DNA from: a bacterium | GTDB lineage: Bacteria > Planctomycetota > Planctomycetia > Kolteriales > Kolteriaceae | DNA: 35,977 nucleotides | Reading direction: 5' to 3' | NCBI GenBank assembly: GCA_019748235.1 | Contig: JAIEPU010000240.1 | Span: 1-35,977, forward strand | Shown: positions 1 to 8,175 of the stretch, piece by piece | Layout: the number at the start of each line of letters is the position of its first letter | Position numbering within the stretch: the stretch's first letter is position 1 | The notes under the pieces: generated by a model | Told to the model about the DNA's origin: nothing | The model's input: the letters and a program-made list of their open reading frames with translations, nothing else | Database searches by the model: none | Program-made: the position numbers and the translations under genes

Positions 1-1193
1 GGCGCCGGACGTCCTGGGTTCGTCCACTGATAGGTTTTCTGATACGGAGAGAAGAGTTGGGAATGCGTCTGATCATAAGCGAAGACGACCGTCTGCGCTC
101 CCCAAACATACTTGTTGAACATGTCCCAAGTCAGTTCAACCGATTTCGGCGGGCTTTTCGTGGAATAAGAGAGAATGATTCCGACTCGAGCATTTGAGAC
201 ACTAACTCTTTTTCGATCTGCCTTCTGCGCGAAGTCCTTGAAATCGAGGCCATAAAAATCGAGACGCTGAACCGTCGGTTTCACGGTGATGCCATCAATC
301 TTGATCGGGTTAGCCTTCTGAAAGTACGTCTCGATAGCCGGCTTGGCGGCATCTTGCTCCGCCACTTCCACAAAGTCAGGGTCCTTGTGCGTCAGCGGGA
401 CGCTTGCTTCCAACGTCAACAGCGGGACCAAGATCTCATGACGCACTTCATAATCTTCCACATACAGGAAGGAATAGACGGAACTGTAACTCGTAATACC
501 GAGCGATTTCTCTTTTCGCTTGGCGTCCCACTCTTCCCACTCCTTTTCCGATGCTTCGGGAGGGAGCGGCGGGTGTTCCCAATCAAGTCGAATCGTGTGC
601 GGCTCATTCGTCCGCATCTCCGCCATGTAAGGAACATCGGACCCCTCTTGCTTGAGCCGAAGCATCATAATGGCGGGGAACCCGAATGACGTCGTCCCCA
701 TGGTTTGATTAAAGGTGAGGAATTCTGTCCCCGGAGGCATCGCATATTCCAAACGATAGACCAGCGAATGGAGCATGAGGTCAGTCATGGGAATCCCCTT
801 TTCCTCCATCACCGGAAGATCGACTTTCACGACCTTTCCAGGAATCAGGGTCCCCTCTGCGTCTCGAATGGTGAACCGCTCCAGCAAGAATGCTTTATGC
901 TTCTCGGCTGCCTCCGCGATGTCTTTCTTCGAGAGATAGTTGTCATCTGTGGGTTGAAGATTGTGGAACAGGAAAAGATCTTCCACGAAGAGATCGATCG
1001 AGACCTTGAGTTCGGTCCGGGTCGCATAGCCATCCGTCTGAGTCATCGAAATGGGGTGGGCACTTGCAGGGGAACTGAGGCTGCAGAGGATCATTAAAAC
1101 AAAGAGTATTGATCGACCGAGTCGGCACGGCGGCGTGACCCATGAGTGTCGTACATCCCGATGGATCACATCATTCTCCCGGAAGTCTTCCAT
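1..1193 (-). CDS. Secreted protein of unknown function (partial, runs off left edge)
   Basis: An uninterrupted minus-strand frame of about 397 codons enters from the left edge, so its C-terminus is not in the window. From ATG at 1193 the protein has a polar N-terminus, a hydrophobic stretch (about residues 29-41, ILFVLMILCSL) and an A-S-A signal peptidase site at about residue 45, so export is likely. The mature part is acidic and aromatic (S-I-D-L-F-V-E-D-L-F, then L-V-Y-R-L-E-Y) with no transmembrane segment seen. I do not recognise a family with confidence. The start lies 21 bases after the stop of the pseudouridine synthase upstream, so co-transcription is likely. There is no clear Shine-Dalgarno, so the true start could be the in-frame GTG at codon 9. 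The reading frame is well supported; the function is unknown. Confidence 0.75.
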   Translation of the reverse strand, partial: MEDFRENDVIHRDVRHSWVTPPCRLGRSILFVLMILCSLSSPASAHPISMTQTDGYATRTELKVSIDLFVEDLFLFHNLQPTDDNYLSKKDIAEAAEKHKAFLLERFTIRDAEGTLIPGKVVKVDLPVMEEKGIPMTDLMLHSLVYRLEYAMPPGTEFLTFNQTMGTTSFGFPAIMMLRLKQEGSDVPYMAEMRTNEPHTIRLDWEHPPLPPEASEKEWEEWDAKRKEKSLGITSYSSVYSFLYVEDYEVRHEILVPLLTLEASVPLTHKDPDFVEVAEQDAAKPAIETYFQKANPIKIDGITVKPTVQRLDFYGLDFKDFAQKADRKRVSVSNARVGIILSYSTKSPPKSVELTWDMFNKYVWGAQTVVFAYDQTHSQLFSPYQKTYQWTNPGRPA

Positions 1194-1214
1194 GCCATCA
1201 GTTTATCGAGCTCT

Positions 1215-1997
1215 TCAATCTTCTTCGTCCTGGTCCGGCGAAAAGTTGGCACTCGGACGCTTATCTGTCCGATCTGGATAGTCCCCAAAATCGATTCGAT
1301 ACGACTCTCGTCGAAAAGGGAATCGCTTCCACGAGTCGGGCGGGTGGGCTTGAAGTTCTATTGGCTCTCGTTTGGTGGGATGGTCGAATCGCAGTCCCGC
1401 CGCGTGGAGGGCAATCCCGTCCGCAAAGTGTTGTGACGAGCCATATCGCCGGTCCCCTACGATGGGTAAGCCACGCATGGACGTTTGCGCGCGGAGTTGG
1501 TGCTTACGCCCCGTCAATGGATGAAGTTCGAGGAGTGCGGTCGTCCGAGAATTCTCACGGAGTCGGCATTCCGTTTCGCATTGCTGTTCCTTGCCACCCT
1601 CGAAGGAACGAGTATTTCTCTCACCGGAAACGCCCGGCCGATCGAGTAGATCTCGCCACAAGGAAAGCTGATTGATGGGAGGAAGGGGGACACGAGGAGA
1701 GGAAACCTCAACAGCCGCTAAATAGACCTTCAAAACGGTCCGTCGGCGAAATTGATCGGAAAGGCGCGCGGCCGCTTTGCTGGTCTTCGCGAGAATCACC
1801 AAGCCACTCACAGGGCGATCAAGCCGATGAACAAGCCCGACGAAGGCCTTTCCCGGCTTTGCTTCACGCTCTTTACGGTAGTCTTCGGCGAGATTGAGGA
1901 GATGGGTTTCGCCGGTCACGTCCCCTTGGACCAGTAGACCGGCGGGCTTGTTGACGACGAGGAGATGGTTGTCCTCGTAAACGACGTTCAGTTTCAC
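1215..1997 (-). CDS. RluA-family RNA pseudouridine synthase
   Basis: A 260-residue enzyme expected to isomerise uridine to pseudouridine in 23S rRNA or tRNA. The RluA signature H-R-L-D-R-P-V-S-G lies at residues 57-65, with the catalytic Asp at about residue 60. The later motif G-R-K-H-Q-L-R, which helps bind the RNA, is also present. The protein begins directly with the catalytic fold (V-V-Y-E-D-N-H-L-L-V-V-N-K-P), so it lacks the N-terminal S4 domain of RluC and RluD and is closer to RluA or TruC in layout. The start is GTG at 1997 and overlaps the stop of the receiver protein by four bases (GTGA), which suggests translational coupling. The exact uridine target cannot be read from sequence. 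Confidence 0.9.
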   Translation of the reverse strand: MKLNVVYEDNHLLVVNKPAGLLVQGDVTGETHLLNLAEDYRKEREAKPGKAFVGLVHRLDRPVSGLVILAKTSKAAARLSDQFRRRTVLKVYLAAVEVSSPRVPLPPINQLSLWRDLLDRPGVSGERNTRSFEGGKEQQCETECRLRENSRTTALLELHPLTGRKHQLRAQTSMRGLPIVGDRRYGSSQHFADGIALHAAGLRFDHPTKREPIELQAHPPDSWKRFPFRRESYRIDFGDYPDRTDKRPSANFSPDQDEED

Positions 1998-2404
1998 TGA
2001 TCGCCAAGGGTGAGGCGACGAACCTCGTCCACCAGCTTTTCCATCGCGAACGGCTTACGCAGATAGGTATCGACACCCAGCAGTTCCGCATAAGCACGGT
2101 GCCGACTTCCTTCGTTTGCCGTGATCATGATCATGGGAGGAGCATTCGTGCTTCTCTTGATCTTCTCGACAACGAGAAATCCACTCTTTTTCGGCATCAT
2201 CATGTCGACGACGATGAGATCGGGATTCTCTCGTTCGGCAATGGCCAGGCCGGCGTTGCCGTCCGAGGCGGTCAAAATGCGGAAACCCTTCGACTCGAGC
2301 ACAGCCCGCATCGACGCGACGATTTCGTTATCGTCGTCGACCAGCAGCACGGTTTTGCCATTCGATTCCACCTGACCGTCGTATCTCATCGGTCGAGGAC
2401 TCAT
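1994..2404 (-). CDS. Single-domain response regulator (CheY-like receiver)
   Basis: A 136-residue stand-alone receiver domain. The acidic triad is at residues 23-25 (D-D-D), the phospho-acceptor Asp at 67 (V-V-D-M-M-M-P), the switch Thr at 95 (I-T-A-N) and the conserved Lys at 117 (R-K-P-F). There is no output domain, so it must act through protein contacts. No histidine kinase is in the window. The ATG at 2404 is preceded by AGGAG with a nine-base spacer, which supports this start over the ATG at codon 6. The gene overlaps the pseudouridine synthase by four bases, an unusual partnership whose meaning is not clear. Confidence 0.92.
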   Translation of the reverse strand: MSPRPMRYDGQVESNGKTVLLVDDDNEIVASMRAVLESKGFRILTASDGNAGLAIAERENPDLIVVDMMMPKKSGFLVVEKIKRSTNAPPMIMITANEGSRHRAYAELLGVDTYLRKPFAMEKLVDEVRRLTLGDQ

Positions 2405-2890
2405 CTATGTCGTCTCCTAGAGCGATTCCTCAATGGCCGTCGCGTCGAAGTACTAGATTCCAAAAAAGTACTTTCAGCCGCCGCCGCGAACGCCCTTCGC
2501 GGAAGCCGGCAATTCGAATGAAGGTGAACTATGAGCCCACTCGCTCATAAACCCATCGAGATTCAATCTGTGTCCTGTTCGTCGCTCGTCGCATGATCCA
2601 GTCAAACGCCCATCGAACGGTTCATTCTCTTGGCGTCGAAATCATGCCGCTACTTATTAAAACTACGGAACTTACGATCTTTCGTCCGCTGGATTAGAAC
2701 TGCTCCCCAGCTTCCGGGTCAGACTCGCAGATACCGGATCGATCGAAACAGGTGTACCTCGGAACAAAGTTTATCGATAAACCCCACCCTATTCCAGTAC
2801 CGAGAGTAGGAACATCTTTCGCTTAATCGAGAACTCGAAATCGTCGTTCCGAGCTGATCCAAAATGAGAAGCTGGAGAGGTGGTGGAACC
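2405..2890. other. Intergenic region, 486 bp, with a strong hairpin
   Basis: No convincing gene lies here; short open frames on either strand are not supported. The stretch lies between the 3' end of the CNNM-CBS gene and the 5' end of the receiver gene, both on the minus strand. It should therefore hold a terminator for the first and a promoter for the second. A GC-rich hairpin is present at 2484-2502 (listed separately). An AT-rich patch lies near 2650-2680. I could not identify a convincing -35/-10 pair. Confidence 0.6.
2484..2502. terminator. GC-rich hairpin, possible terminator
   Basis: A perfect 7-bp inverted repeat, CCGCGAA with TTCGCGG, surrounds a five-base loop. A further GCCG/CGGC pairing is possible outside an internal loop. 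On the minus strand a run of six T (around 2461-2467) follows, but about 17 bases away, which is too far for a textbook intrinsic terminator. It lies about 390 bases beyond the CNNM-CBS stop and 80 bases before the receiver start. Confidence 0.3.
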
Positions 2891-3982
2891 TTAGCGTTTT
2901 CGAATTCCGCTGTCTGCCGACCCCGGTTCACCGGGCGTCGATTGTAGGACTTCCTCGTAGCGCTGAGCCTTTTCTCTCGCCACTTGCTGCATATCGACAT
3001 GCCGGTCATGTTCGTCAACGATTTCGGACCCAAGCAGACATTCGAGAACGTCTTCGAGCGTCACCACGCCGATGAATGCGCCGTACTCGTCGACGACGGC
3101 GGCCATGTGCTTTTTCTCCGTGATGAATCTGTCAAGAAGCTGATGCCCTCGCATGCTTGCGGGGACGAAATCGACCTTATGCATCAAGTCGCGTAGCTTT
3201 TTCACCGGACGACCGAAAACGATCGCATCGAATACTTCGCGACGATAAACCACTCCCAAGATGTGATCTGGATCACGATCCTCCGTGACCGGAAGCCGAC
3301 TGTGCACCCAGTGTTGACTCCCTTGTTGCACTTGGGAAAGAGGTAAATCCGCAGGGAGCCGGTACACGACTGTACGCGGCGTCATCAAATCTTCCGCCCG
3401 AATTTCATCGAGGCGTAACGCATTTTCGAGCCAACGGACCTCTTGGGGCCGAAGCATTCCTCGCTGAGCGGCCAATCGAGAGGAAATGATGATTTCATTT
3501 TCGGTCGGAGCGGTTTCCGCCGTCAGTCCTCCCGAAACCGTGCGAGCCACGAGCAAACGCCAGAAGGCGGTGAGTGGATAGAGCGCCCAAGTGACGAGTT
3601 GGATGGGCCATACAACGTATCGAGCGAGTTTGGCGGCGGTACGTGCCGCAATTCGGCGGGGAAAATATTCGGCGACAATCAAAACAGCCAGCGTGAAACC
3701 GAATGCAAATAGCCCTAGCCATCCTTGTCCATAGATCTGCGTCACCAACCCTCCGCAAACGGTCGCGGCGGCCACTCGAAGAACGGTGTTCACGGTCAAA
3801 AGGGCTGCGAATGACTCGTCCTCCCTCGACCGAAGCCGAGCGAGGCGATCCATTTGCGGAATCCCCTGTCCCTTGAGTACTTCAATTTGGGCTAATGATA
3901 GCGCATTAAGGACGGCTTCAAGCAACGAACAAATGAATGAGCCGATCAACGAAATGATGGAGACGGCCAAAACGGCTGTCAT
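2891..3982 (-). CDS. CNNM/DUF21-CBS membrane protein (HlyC/CorC-like)
   Basis: A 363-residue membrane protein. The DUF21/CNNM transmembrane domain covers residues 1-145, with hydrophobic segments near 2-22, 57-80, 88-106 and 122-147. A tandem CBS pair follows at about 197-322 (E-D-L-M-T-P-R, then A-A-V-V-D-E-Y-G-A-F-I-G-V-V-T-L-E-D). Members of this family take part in Mg2+ or Co2+ transport, and the CBS pair senses adenine nucleotides. The C-terminal CorC/HlyC domain of longer family members is missing; only a short polar tail follows the CBS pair. I chose ATG at 3982 because GAGG lies seven bases upstream and it puts the first membrane segment at the N-terminus. Longer frames exist to a TTG at 4099. 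Confidence 0.85.
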   Translation of the reverse strand: MTAVLAVSIISLIGSFICSLLEAVLNALSLAQIEVLKGQGIPQMDRLARLRSREDESFAALLTVNTVLRVAAATVCGGLVTQIYGQGWLGLFAFGFTLAVLIVAEYFPRRIAARTAAKLARYVVWPIQLVTWALYPLTAFWRLLVARTVSGGLTAETAPTENEIIISSRLAAQRGMLRPQEVRWLENALRLDEIRAEDLMTPRTVVYRLPADLPLSQVQQGSQHWVHSRLPVTEDRDPDHILGVVYRREVFDAIVFGRPVKKLRDLMHKVDFVPASMRGHQLLDRFITEKKHMAAVVDEYGAFIGVVTLEDVLECLLGSEIVDEHDRHVDMQQVAREKAQRYEEVLQSTPGEPGSADSGIRKR

Positions 3983-4385
3983 CGACAATCCTCTAAATTC
4001 ACAGCAGGCGACCGGCGTCTCGACTTTCGAGGTCACGTTCGAAATCATAACTGGATCGAAGGCCTCCTGCCATCGCCACTTCACCCTATAAACCAGCAAA
4101 TAATGCGATAACTCTTTATCGAGTAAGACTTAAAGACCTGATAACCTTTCGCGAATTGCGGAAAGATTGGTCGAATATTCTACGGCGAATCTCCGTGATG
4201 CGGCAAAGGTTCCCGCTTGCTCACCGCATATGATTCTGGGAAAGTTCGAGAGAGAAACACCAAGTTGGCAAAGTCGCTTGATCTCCCCCGCCTGCGTCTC
4301 GAAAGTCATCGACGTGCAAGGAATGGTGTTGGCTTCTATCTATGATCAGTCGGACAAATGCTTCGATGAGGGCTCCCTTCCATCC
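3983..4385. other. Divergent intergenic region, 403 bp
   Basis: This region separates the minus-strand CNNM-CBS gene from the plus-strand ABC cluster, so promoters for both should lie here. The frame of the first ABC ATPase stays open back to 4167, but that stretch matches nothing in the ABC family and is treated as non-coding. The AT-rich part near 4090-4150 is the likeliest promoter zone. No repeat or RNA was recognised. Confidence 0.5.
3990..3993 (-). promoter_or_regulatory. Ribosome binding site deciding the CNNM-CBS start
   Basis: GAGG on the minus strand, seven bases before the ATG at 3982. The alternative ATG at 4048 has AGGAGG 14 bases upstream, and the TTG at 4099 has nothing comparable. 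Confidence 0.5.
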
Positions 4386-5390
4386 ATGATCGAGACGAAT
4401 CCCCCGGCTTCCGTGGCGATCGCTCCAACGAAGGACGTCGTCCGCCTTGAAGATGTGTCCGTCTGGTACAACAAGTTTCAGGCACTCGACCGCATTTCGT
4501 TGCGACTTCCGACCGGAGCCACCGGGCTGGTCGGCCGAAACGGTGCGGGCAAATCGACCTTACTTCGTCTCCTACTTGGATTGATTCGGGCTTCGAACGG
4601 AACGGGAGAGGTCCTGGGAGTTCCGCTTGAACGAGCCGGAAGTGTCCTTCGACACGCCGTCGGATACATGCCCGAGAATGATGCCTTCCTTCCCGGCATG
4701 AAAGCGATCGAACAAGTGACGCTCGCGGGAGAGCTTTGCAGTCTATCTCATCGCGAGGCGATTCGACGATCTCACGAAGTTCTCTCCTATACCGGCCTTG
4801 GCGAAGCGAGATACCGGAACGTCGAGGGATTTTCGACCGGCATGAAGCAGCGACTCAAGTTGGCCATCGCCCTGGTTCACGATCCGGACTTGTTGCTGCT
4901 CGACGAACCGACCGTCGGTCTTGATCCTCCCGGTCGCCAGCGAATGCTCGATCTGATTGCTGATCTGGTGAGGTCGCACGGAAAGAGTCTCGTCATCTCG
5001 ACGCATTTGTTGGCCGACATTCAATACACATGCGATTACGTGGTGATGATCGAGCATGGTCGGATCATGACCGCCGGCACGCTTGACGAGGTGGTCGGTT
5101 CCGAGGCTTCCCGCTTCCGTATCCAGTGGGAGGGAGAGGGAAATTCCTTCATCGAGCGACTCCGAGCGGACGGAATAGAAGTCACCCCCAAAACAGCAGG
5201 TCTGGACGGGACACGCATCAACAAGGATGGCGAAGCAATCGTCAAACTACCGGAATTTGCCGACACTCGCACCATCTTTCAGGCGGCATTCGAAAGTGGA
5301 GTCAGGCTTCGAATGATCGATCCCGAACTCGAAGAACTGGGTGAGCTCTATCATCGGCTTCTCGATCGGGAGACCCAGCATGTCCGCTAA
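4386..5390 (+). CDS. ABC transporter ATP-binding protein (first of two)
   Basis: A 334-residue ABC ATPase. Walker A is at residues 50-58 (G-R-N-G-A-G-K-S-T), a variant signature F-S-T-G-M-K-Q-R-L at 149-157, Walker B and D-loop at 169-180 (L-L-L-L-D-E-P-T-V-G-L-D), and the switch His at about 207. Residues from about 235 form a C-terminal domain of unknown role. It should drive the permease encoded next, whose start overlaps this stop by 11 bases. The ATG at 4386 was chosen because the ABC fold begins shortly after it (V-R-L-E-D-V-S-V-W-Y). The frame also contains ATG codons at 4167 and 4323. The Shine-Dalgarno (GAGGG, 13 bases away) is weak. The substrate is unknown; the N-terminal layout fits ABC-2 type exporters. 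Confidence 0.85.
   Translation: MIETNPPASVAIAPTKDVVRLEDVSVWYNKFQALDRISLRLPTGATGLVGRNGAGKSTLLRLLLGLIRASNGTGEVLGVPLERAGSVLRHAVGYMPENDAFLPGMKAIEQVTLAGELCSLSHREAIRRSHEVLSYTGLGEARYRNVEGFSTGMKQRLKLAIALVHDPDLLLLDEPTVGLDPPGRQRMLDLIADLVRSHGKSLVISTHLLADIQYTCDYVVMIEHGRIMTAGTLDEVVGSEASRFRIQWEGEGNSFIERLRADGIEVTPKTAGLDGTRINKDGEAIVKLPEFADTRTIFQAAFESGVRLRMIDPELEELGELYHRLLDRETQHVR
5368..5372 (+). promoter_or_regulatory. Ribosome binding site deciding the first permease start
   Basis: GGGAG with a seven-base spacer before ATG at 5380, inside the end of the upstream ATPase gene. It favours ATG 5380 over the in-frame GTG at 5341. Confidence 0.6.
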
Positions 5391-6267
5391 CGTCGCGCCG
5401 GCCATCGGGTATCGATCCACGACTCGTGTCCGCTTTGGTCAACTGAGAGCCATCTGGGCAATCGCTCGGAGCAATCTCCGCGTCATCTTTCGGTATTGGT
5501 TCTTTTGGGTTTTGATCGCGATCGCGATGCTTCATTTTCTCATCACGTTCGCGCTCATTTATTTGAAGAGCCAGATGGCGGTTTCCGATGAGCTCGGATT
5601 CGCTTCCGCGCTTATCGATCAGATTCAGGTGACTGGATCGGGACGAGCGTACATGGAGTTTCTGCTGCGACAAACGGAAGGTGTCTACATCACCCTCGCC
5701 TATGCTTCGGCGGTACTCCTCGCGACCGACTTCCAAGCAGGCGGCATCAATTTTTATCTCTCCAAGCCAATCGGCCGACTTCAATATCTGCTAGGGAAAT
5801 TGATCGCCCTTTTTGTCGTCGTCGGCATTCAAACGCTGGTCCCCGCGCTTGCGCTCTTCGTCGAAGCCGCCCTTTATGCAGAGAACTTCACCTACGTCAG
5901 CGATCACACTCATATTTTGATCGGCATCTTTGCGTATAGCGCCGTCATCATGATCGTGCCGAGCGTTTTGGGTCTGGCGATCGCGGTCACTTTCCGCAAA
6001 ACAGCGCCGATCATCGTGGTCTGGATTGGCTTTCTCTTCATCATCCCCGCATTCGGTGCATTGCTTCGAGCGGTATTCGATAACGGCAATTGGATGATGC
6101 TCGGACTTCGCTATGACCTCCGCGTGCTCGGCGGGGCACTCTTCAGCATCATTTCTCCCGCAGGAGAGATGCGATTGCCGTACGTGCTGGTCATCGTCGT
6201 CGCGATTAGCGTTTTGTCCGTCGCCTTGGTCATTCGCCAGTTAAAGCCGGTCGAGGTGGTGCAGTAA
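5380..6267 (+). CDS. ABC-2 type transporter permease (first of two)
   Basis: A 295-residue integral membrane protein with about six hydrophobic segments: W-F-F-W-V-L-I-A-I-A-M-L near residue 40, then segments near 110, 145, 185, 215 and 275. An L-A-T-D-F-Q-A-G-G segment followed by Y-L-S-K-P-I-G-R-L-Q-Y-L-L-G-K resembles the conserved loop of ABC-2 permeases. It overlaps the upstream ATPase by 11 bases, and its TAA overlaps the next ATG by one base. The four genes are therefore almost certainly one transcript. The start is set by GGGAG at 5368-5372. The transported molecule is unknown. Confidence 0.85.
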   Translation: MSANVAPAIGYRSTTRVRFGQLRAIWAIARSNLRVIFRYWFFWVLIAIAMLHFLITFALIYLKSQMAVSDELGFASALIDQIQVTGSGRAYMEFLLRQTEGVYITLAYASAVLLATDFQAGGINFYLSKPIGRLQYLLGKLIALFVVVGIQTLVPALALFVEAALYAENFTYVSDHTHILIGIFAYSAVIMIVPSVLGLAIAVTFRKTAPIIVVWIGFLFIIPAFGALLRAVFDNGNWMMLGLRYDLRVLGGALFSIISPAGEMRLPYVLVIVVAISVLSVALVIRQLKPVEVVQ

Positions 6268-7259
6268 TGCAAAAGATCGCTTCCTCTTCGACTCCATCGA
6301 ATGGCATTTCGCGTGACAGCCCTCTGGCCCGTTCGTCGCGTGACCTGCCGATCGATCTGTCACACGTTTCAAAGTGGTACGGCAATGTCATCGGCATCAA
6401 CGAAGTGACGCTCACTGTTGAAGGGGGAATCGTCGCCCTCCTCGGCCCGAATGGTGCCGGCAAAAGCACGCTGATGAAGTTGATCACCGGCCAACTTCGA
6501 CCGAGCATCGGAAAAGTTCAGATATTTGGAAAAAATCCTTCCGCTCCCCCCTCCCGCCGACGAGTCGGATACTGCCCCGACGTCGACGCGTTTTACGAGG
6601 AAATGTCTGGGAGGAACTTCGTTCGGGCCATGCTTCGGCTATGCGGATATTCGGCCCATGAATCGAAAGAACGGGCGGAAGAAGCTCTCGTCACCGTCGG
6701 CATGGCCGATCGTGCCGACAAGGTGATTCGCGGCTGTTCTAAAGGGATGAGGCAGCGGATTAAACTCGCGCAAGCAATCGCGCATTCGCCCGATCTTTTG
6801 ATTCTCGATGAACCTCTCTCGGGCCTCGACCCCGTGGGTCGTCGTGACTTCTGCCAGCTCTTTCGGCAACTGACCAATCAAGGAAAGACGATCCTCATTT
6901 CCAGCCACGTGATGGAGGAAGTTGAATCGATCGCGGAGAGTGTCATCCTCGTCGGCGGTGGCAGAGTCCTCAGCGAAGGGAGTTGGAATCGGATCAGCGA
7001 GTTCCTCAACGATATTCCGCAACGGGTTCGAATCACTTGTGAGCGCGTTCGCGAGCTTGCGGGTGAGCTTGTGCAGTGGCCTGGCGTCATCCAGATCGCG
7101 GTGGACGGAGTTCACGAATGCCTCGTCACGACGTCTGATAGCAGCGGTTTATGCGATCGATTGGCGGAACTCGTCCGAGAGAAACAATTCCGGATCGATC
7201 GGCTCAAGCCTGACTCGAACTGGGCGGAATCTCTCTTCGGCATGGCACGGGAGGCTTGA
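6267..7259 (+). CDS. ABC transporter ATP-binding protein (second of two)
   Basis: A 330-residue ABC ATPase with Walker A at residues 60-68 (G-P-N-G-A-G-K-S-T), signature C-S-K-G-M-R-Q-R-I at about 157-165, Walker B L-L-I-L-D-E-P-L-S-G-L-D near 177-188, and switch His in I-S-S-H-V-M-E-E. A serine-rich polar extension of about 25 residues precedes the domain. About 90 residues follow it, in the layout of exporter ATPases with a C-terminal regulatory part. The ATG at 6267 shares a base with the TAA of the preceding permease, and GAGG lies just upstream. It is a paralogue of the ATPase at 4386 but clearly diverged, so the pair is not a recent duplication. Confidence 0.88.
   Translation: MQKIASSSTPSNGISRDSPLARSSRDLPIDLSHVSKWYGNVIGINEVTLTVEGGIVALLGPNGAGKSTLMKLITGQLRPSIGKVQIFGKNPSAPPSRRRVGYCPDVDAFYEEMSGRNFVRAMLRLCGYSAHESKERAEEALVTVGMADRADKVIRGCSKGMRQRIKLAQAIAHSPDLLILDEPLSGLDPVGRRDFCQLFRQLTNQGKTILISSHVMEEVESIAESVILVGGGRVLSEGSWNRISEFLNDIPQRVRITCERVRELAGELVQWPGVIQIAVDGVHECLVTTSDSSGLCDRLAELVREKQFRIDRLKPDSNWAESLFGMAREA
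7249..7254 (+). promoter_or_regulatory. Ribosome binding site deciding the second permease start
   Basis: GGGAGG with a seven-base spacer before ATG at 7262. The TTG at 7256, also in frame, is only one base from this site and is unlikely to be used. Confidence 0.6.
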
Positions 7260-7261
7260 AC

Positions 7262-8143
7262 ATGGTTCGTGAACTTCGTGGCCTCGCGTATCTCTCCCTT
7301 TTGACCATTCGACGGCAGCTTTTCACTCGCAAGTCGATTCTCGTCGCGACCCTCATCGGCCTGATCGTTCTGGGCGTCTATACCTGGGCGACCAAACGGG
7401 TTCCCGACATCATGCGAGAACGGAAAAAAGTCGATAACATCACGCTTGAGGACGACATCAAACGGGAACGGCCACGTCGCGAACGTCCCAGTTGGCAGCC
7501 GGAAAAGAAGGTGCCACCAAAAGAGCGTGTGCTCCTCGAATTTTCGAATCTTGTCGTGATGGATGTCTTTCTCAGCGGGCTCGTGCCCCTGCTCACACTC
7601 ATCTACGCCACCTCCGCATTCGCTGATGAGCGAGAAGATCGAACGCTCGTCTATCTTCTCACTCGTCCTCTGGGCCGATGGAGAATCTATCTCGCGAAAG
7701 GAGCGGGAGTGGTCCCCGTCGCGATGGCGGTGGTGCTAGGTTCGTTTGGGTTAATTTGCTTCGTCGGAGGAGAACCGGGGCAAGCGGTGTTCCTTCGCTT
7801 TCTCCCCGGACTTGCAATCGGCACGCTGGCGTACACGGTTCTCTTTCTTCTCTTCGGAGCGGTTGCTCCACGTCCTTTGATCATGAGCGTGGTGTATGCG
7901 TTTTTGGTCGAGACAATTGTCGGCAACATGCCGGGCAGTCTGAAACGAATGGCCATCTCCTATCACACGCGATGTCTCCTCTTCAACGCGGGGGCTGACA
8001 TCGGCGTTGCGCCGGAGAATCCAAGGCACTTCGTCGCGATCGCGCCGGAGACTGCCAGCACAGTCCTTTGGTTGGTGGTCGCATTTCTGCTTCTTTGGGG
8101 ATGCATCGCCTTTCAACGACGTGAATACAGAGATCTCGCGTAA
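7262..8143 (+). CDS. ABC-2 type transporter permease (second of two)
   Basis: A 293-residue membrane protein. A first membrane segment (about 20-38) is followed by a highly charged hydrophilic loop of about 50 residues (R-E-R-K-K-V ... K-V-P-P-K-E-R). The hallmark of this permease group comes next: A-F-A-D-E-R-E-D-R-T-L-V-Y-L-L-T-R-P-L-G-R. Four to five further membrane segments follow to the C-terminus, which ends in a charged tail. It starts two bases after the stop of the second ATPase and so forms a second ATPase-permease pair with it. The unusual feature compared with the first permease is the large loop before the D-E-R-E-D-R-T motif. The substrate is unknown. Confidence 0.85.
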   Translation: MVRELRGLAYLSLLTIRRQLFTRKSILVATLIGLIVLGVYTWATKRVPDIMRERKKVDNITLEDDIKRERPRRERPSWQPEKKVPPKERVLLEFSNLVVMDVFLSGLVPLLTLIYATSAFADEREDRTLVYLLTRPLGRWRIYLAKGAGVVPVAMAVVLGSFGLICFVGGEPGQAVFLRFLPGLAIGTLAYTVLFLLFGAVAPRPLIMSVVYAFLVETIVGNMPGSLKRMAISYHTRCLLFNAGADIGVAPENPRHFVAIAPETASTVLWLVVAFLLLWGCIAFQRREYRDLA

Positions 8144-8175
8144 CCTTACCACACCGTAGTTCAAGGATCTCCCCT

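Noticed and set aside
2769-2782. A perfect 14-bp palindrome, GTTTATCGATAAAC, in the gap before the receiver gene.
   Set aside because: About two perfect 14-bp palindromes are expected by chance in 36 kb, and there is no second copy nearby.
4167-4385. An N-terminal extension of the first ABC ATPase, in frame with it.
   Set aside because: The 73 extra residues show no ABC-type sequence, signal peptide or other domain, and the fold begins only after the ATG at 4386.
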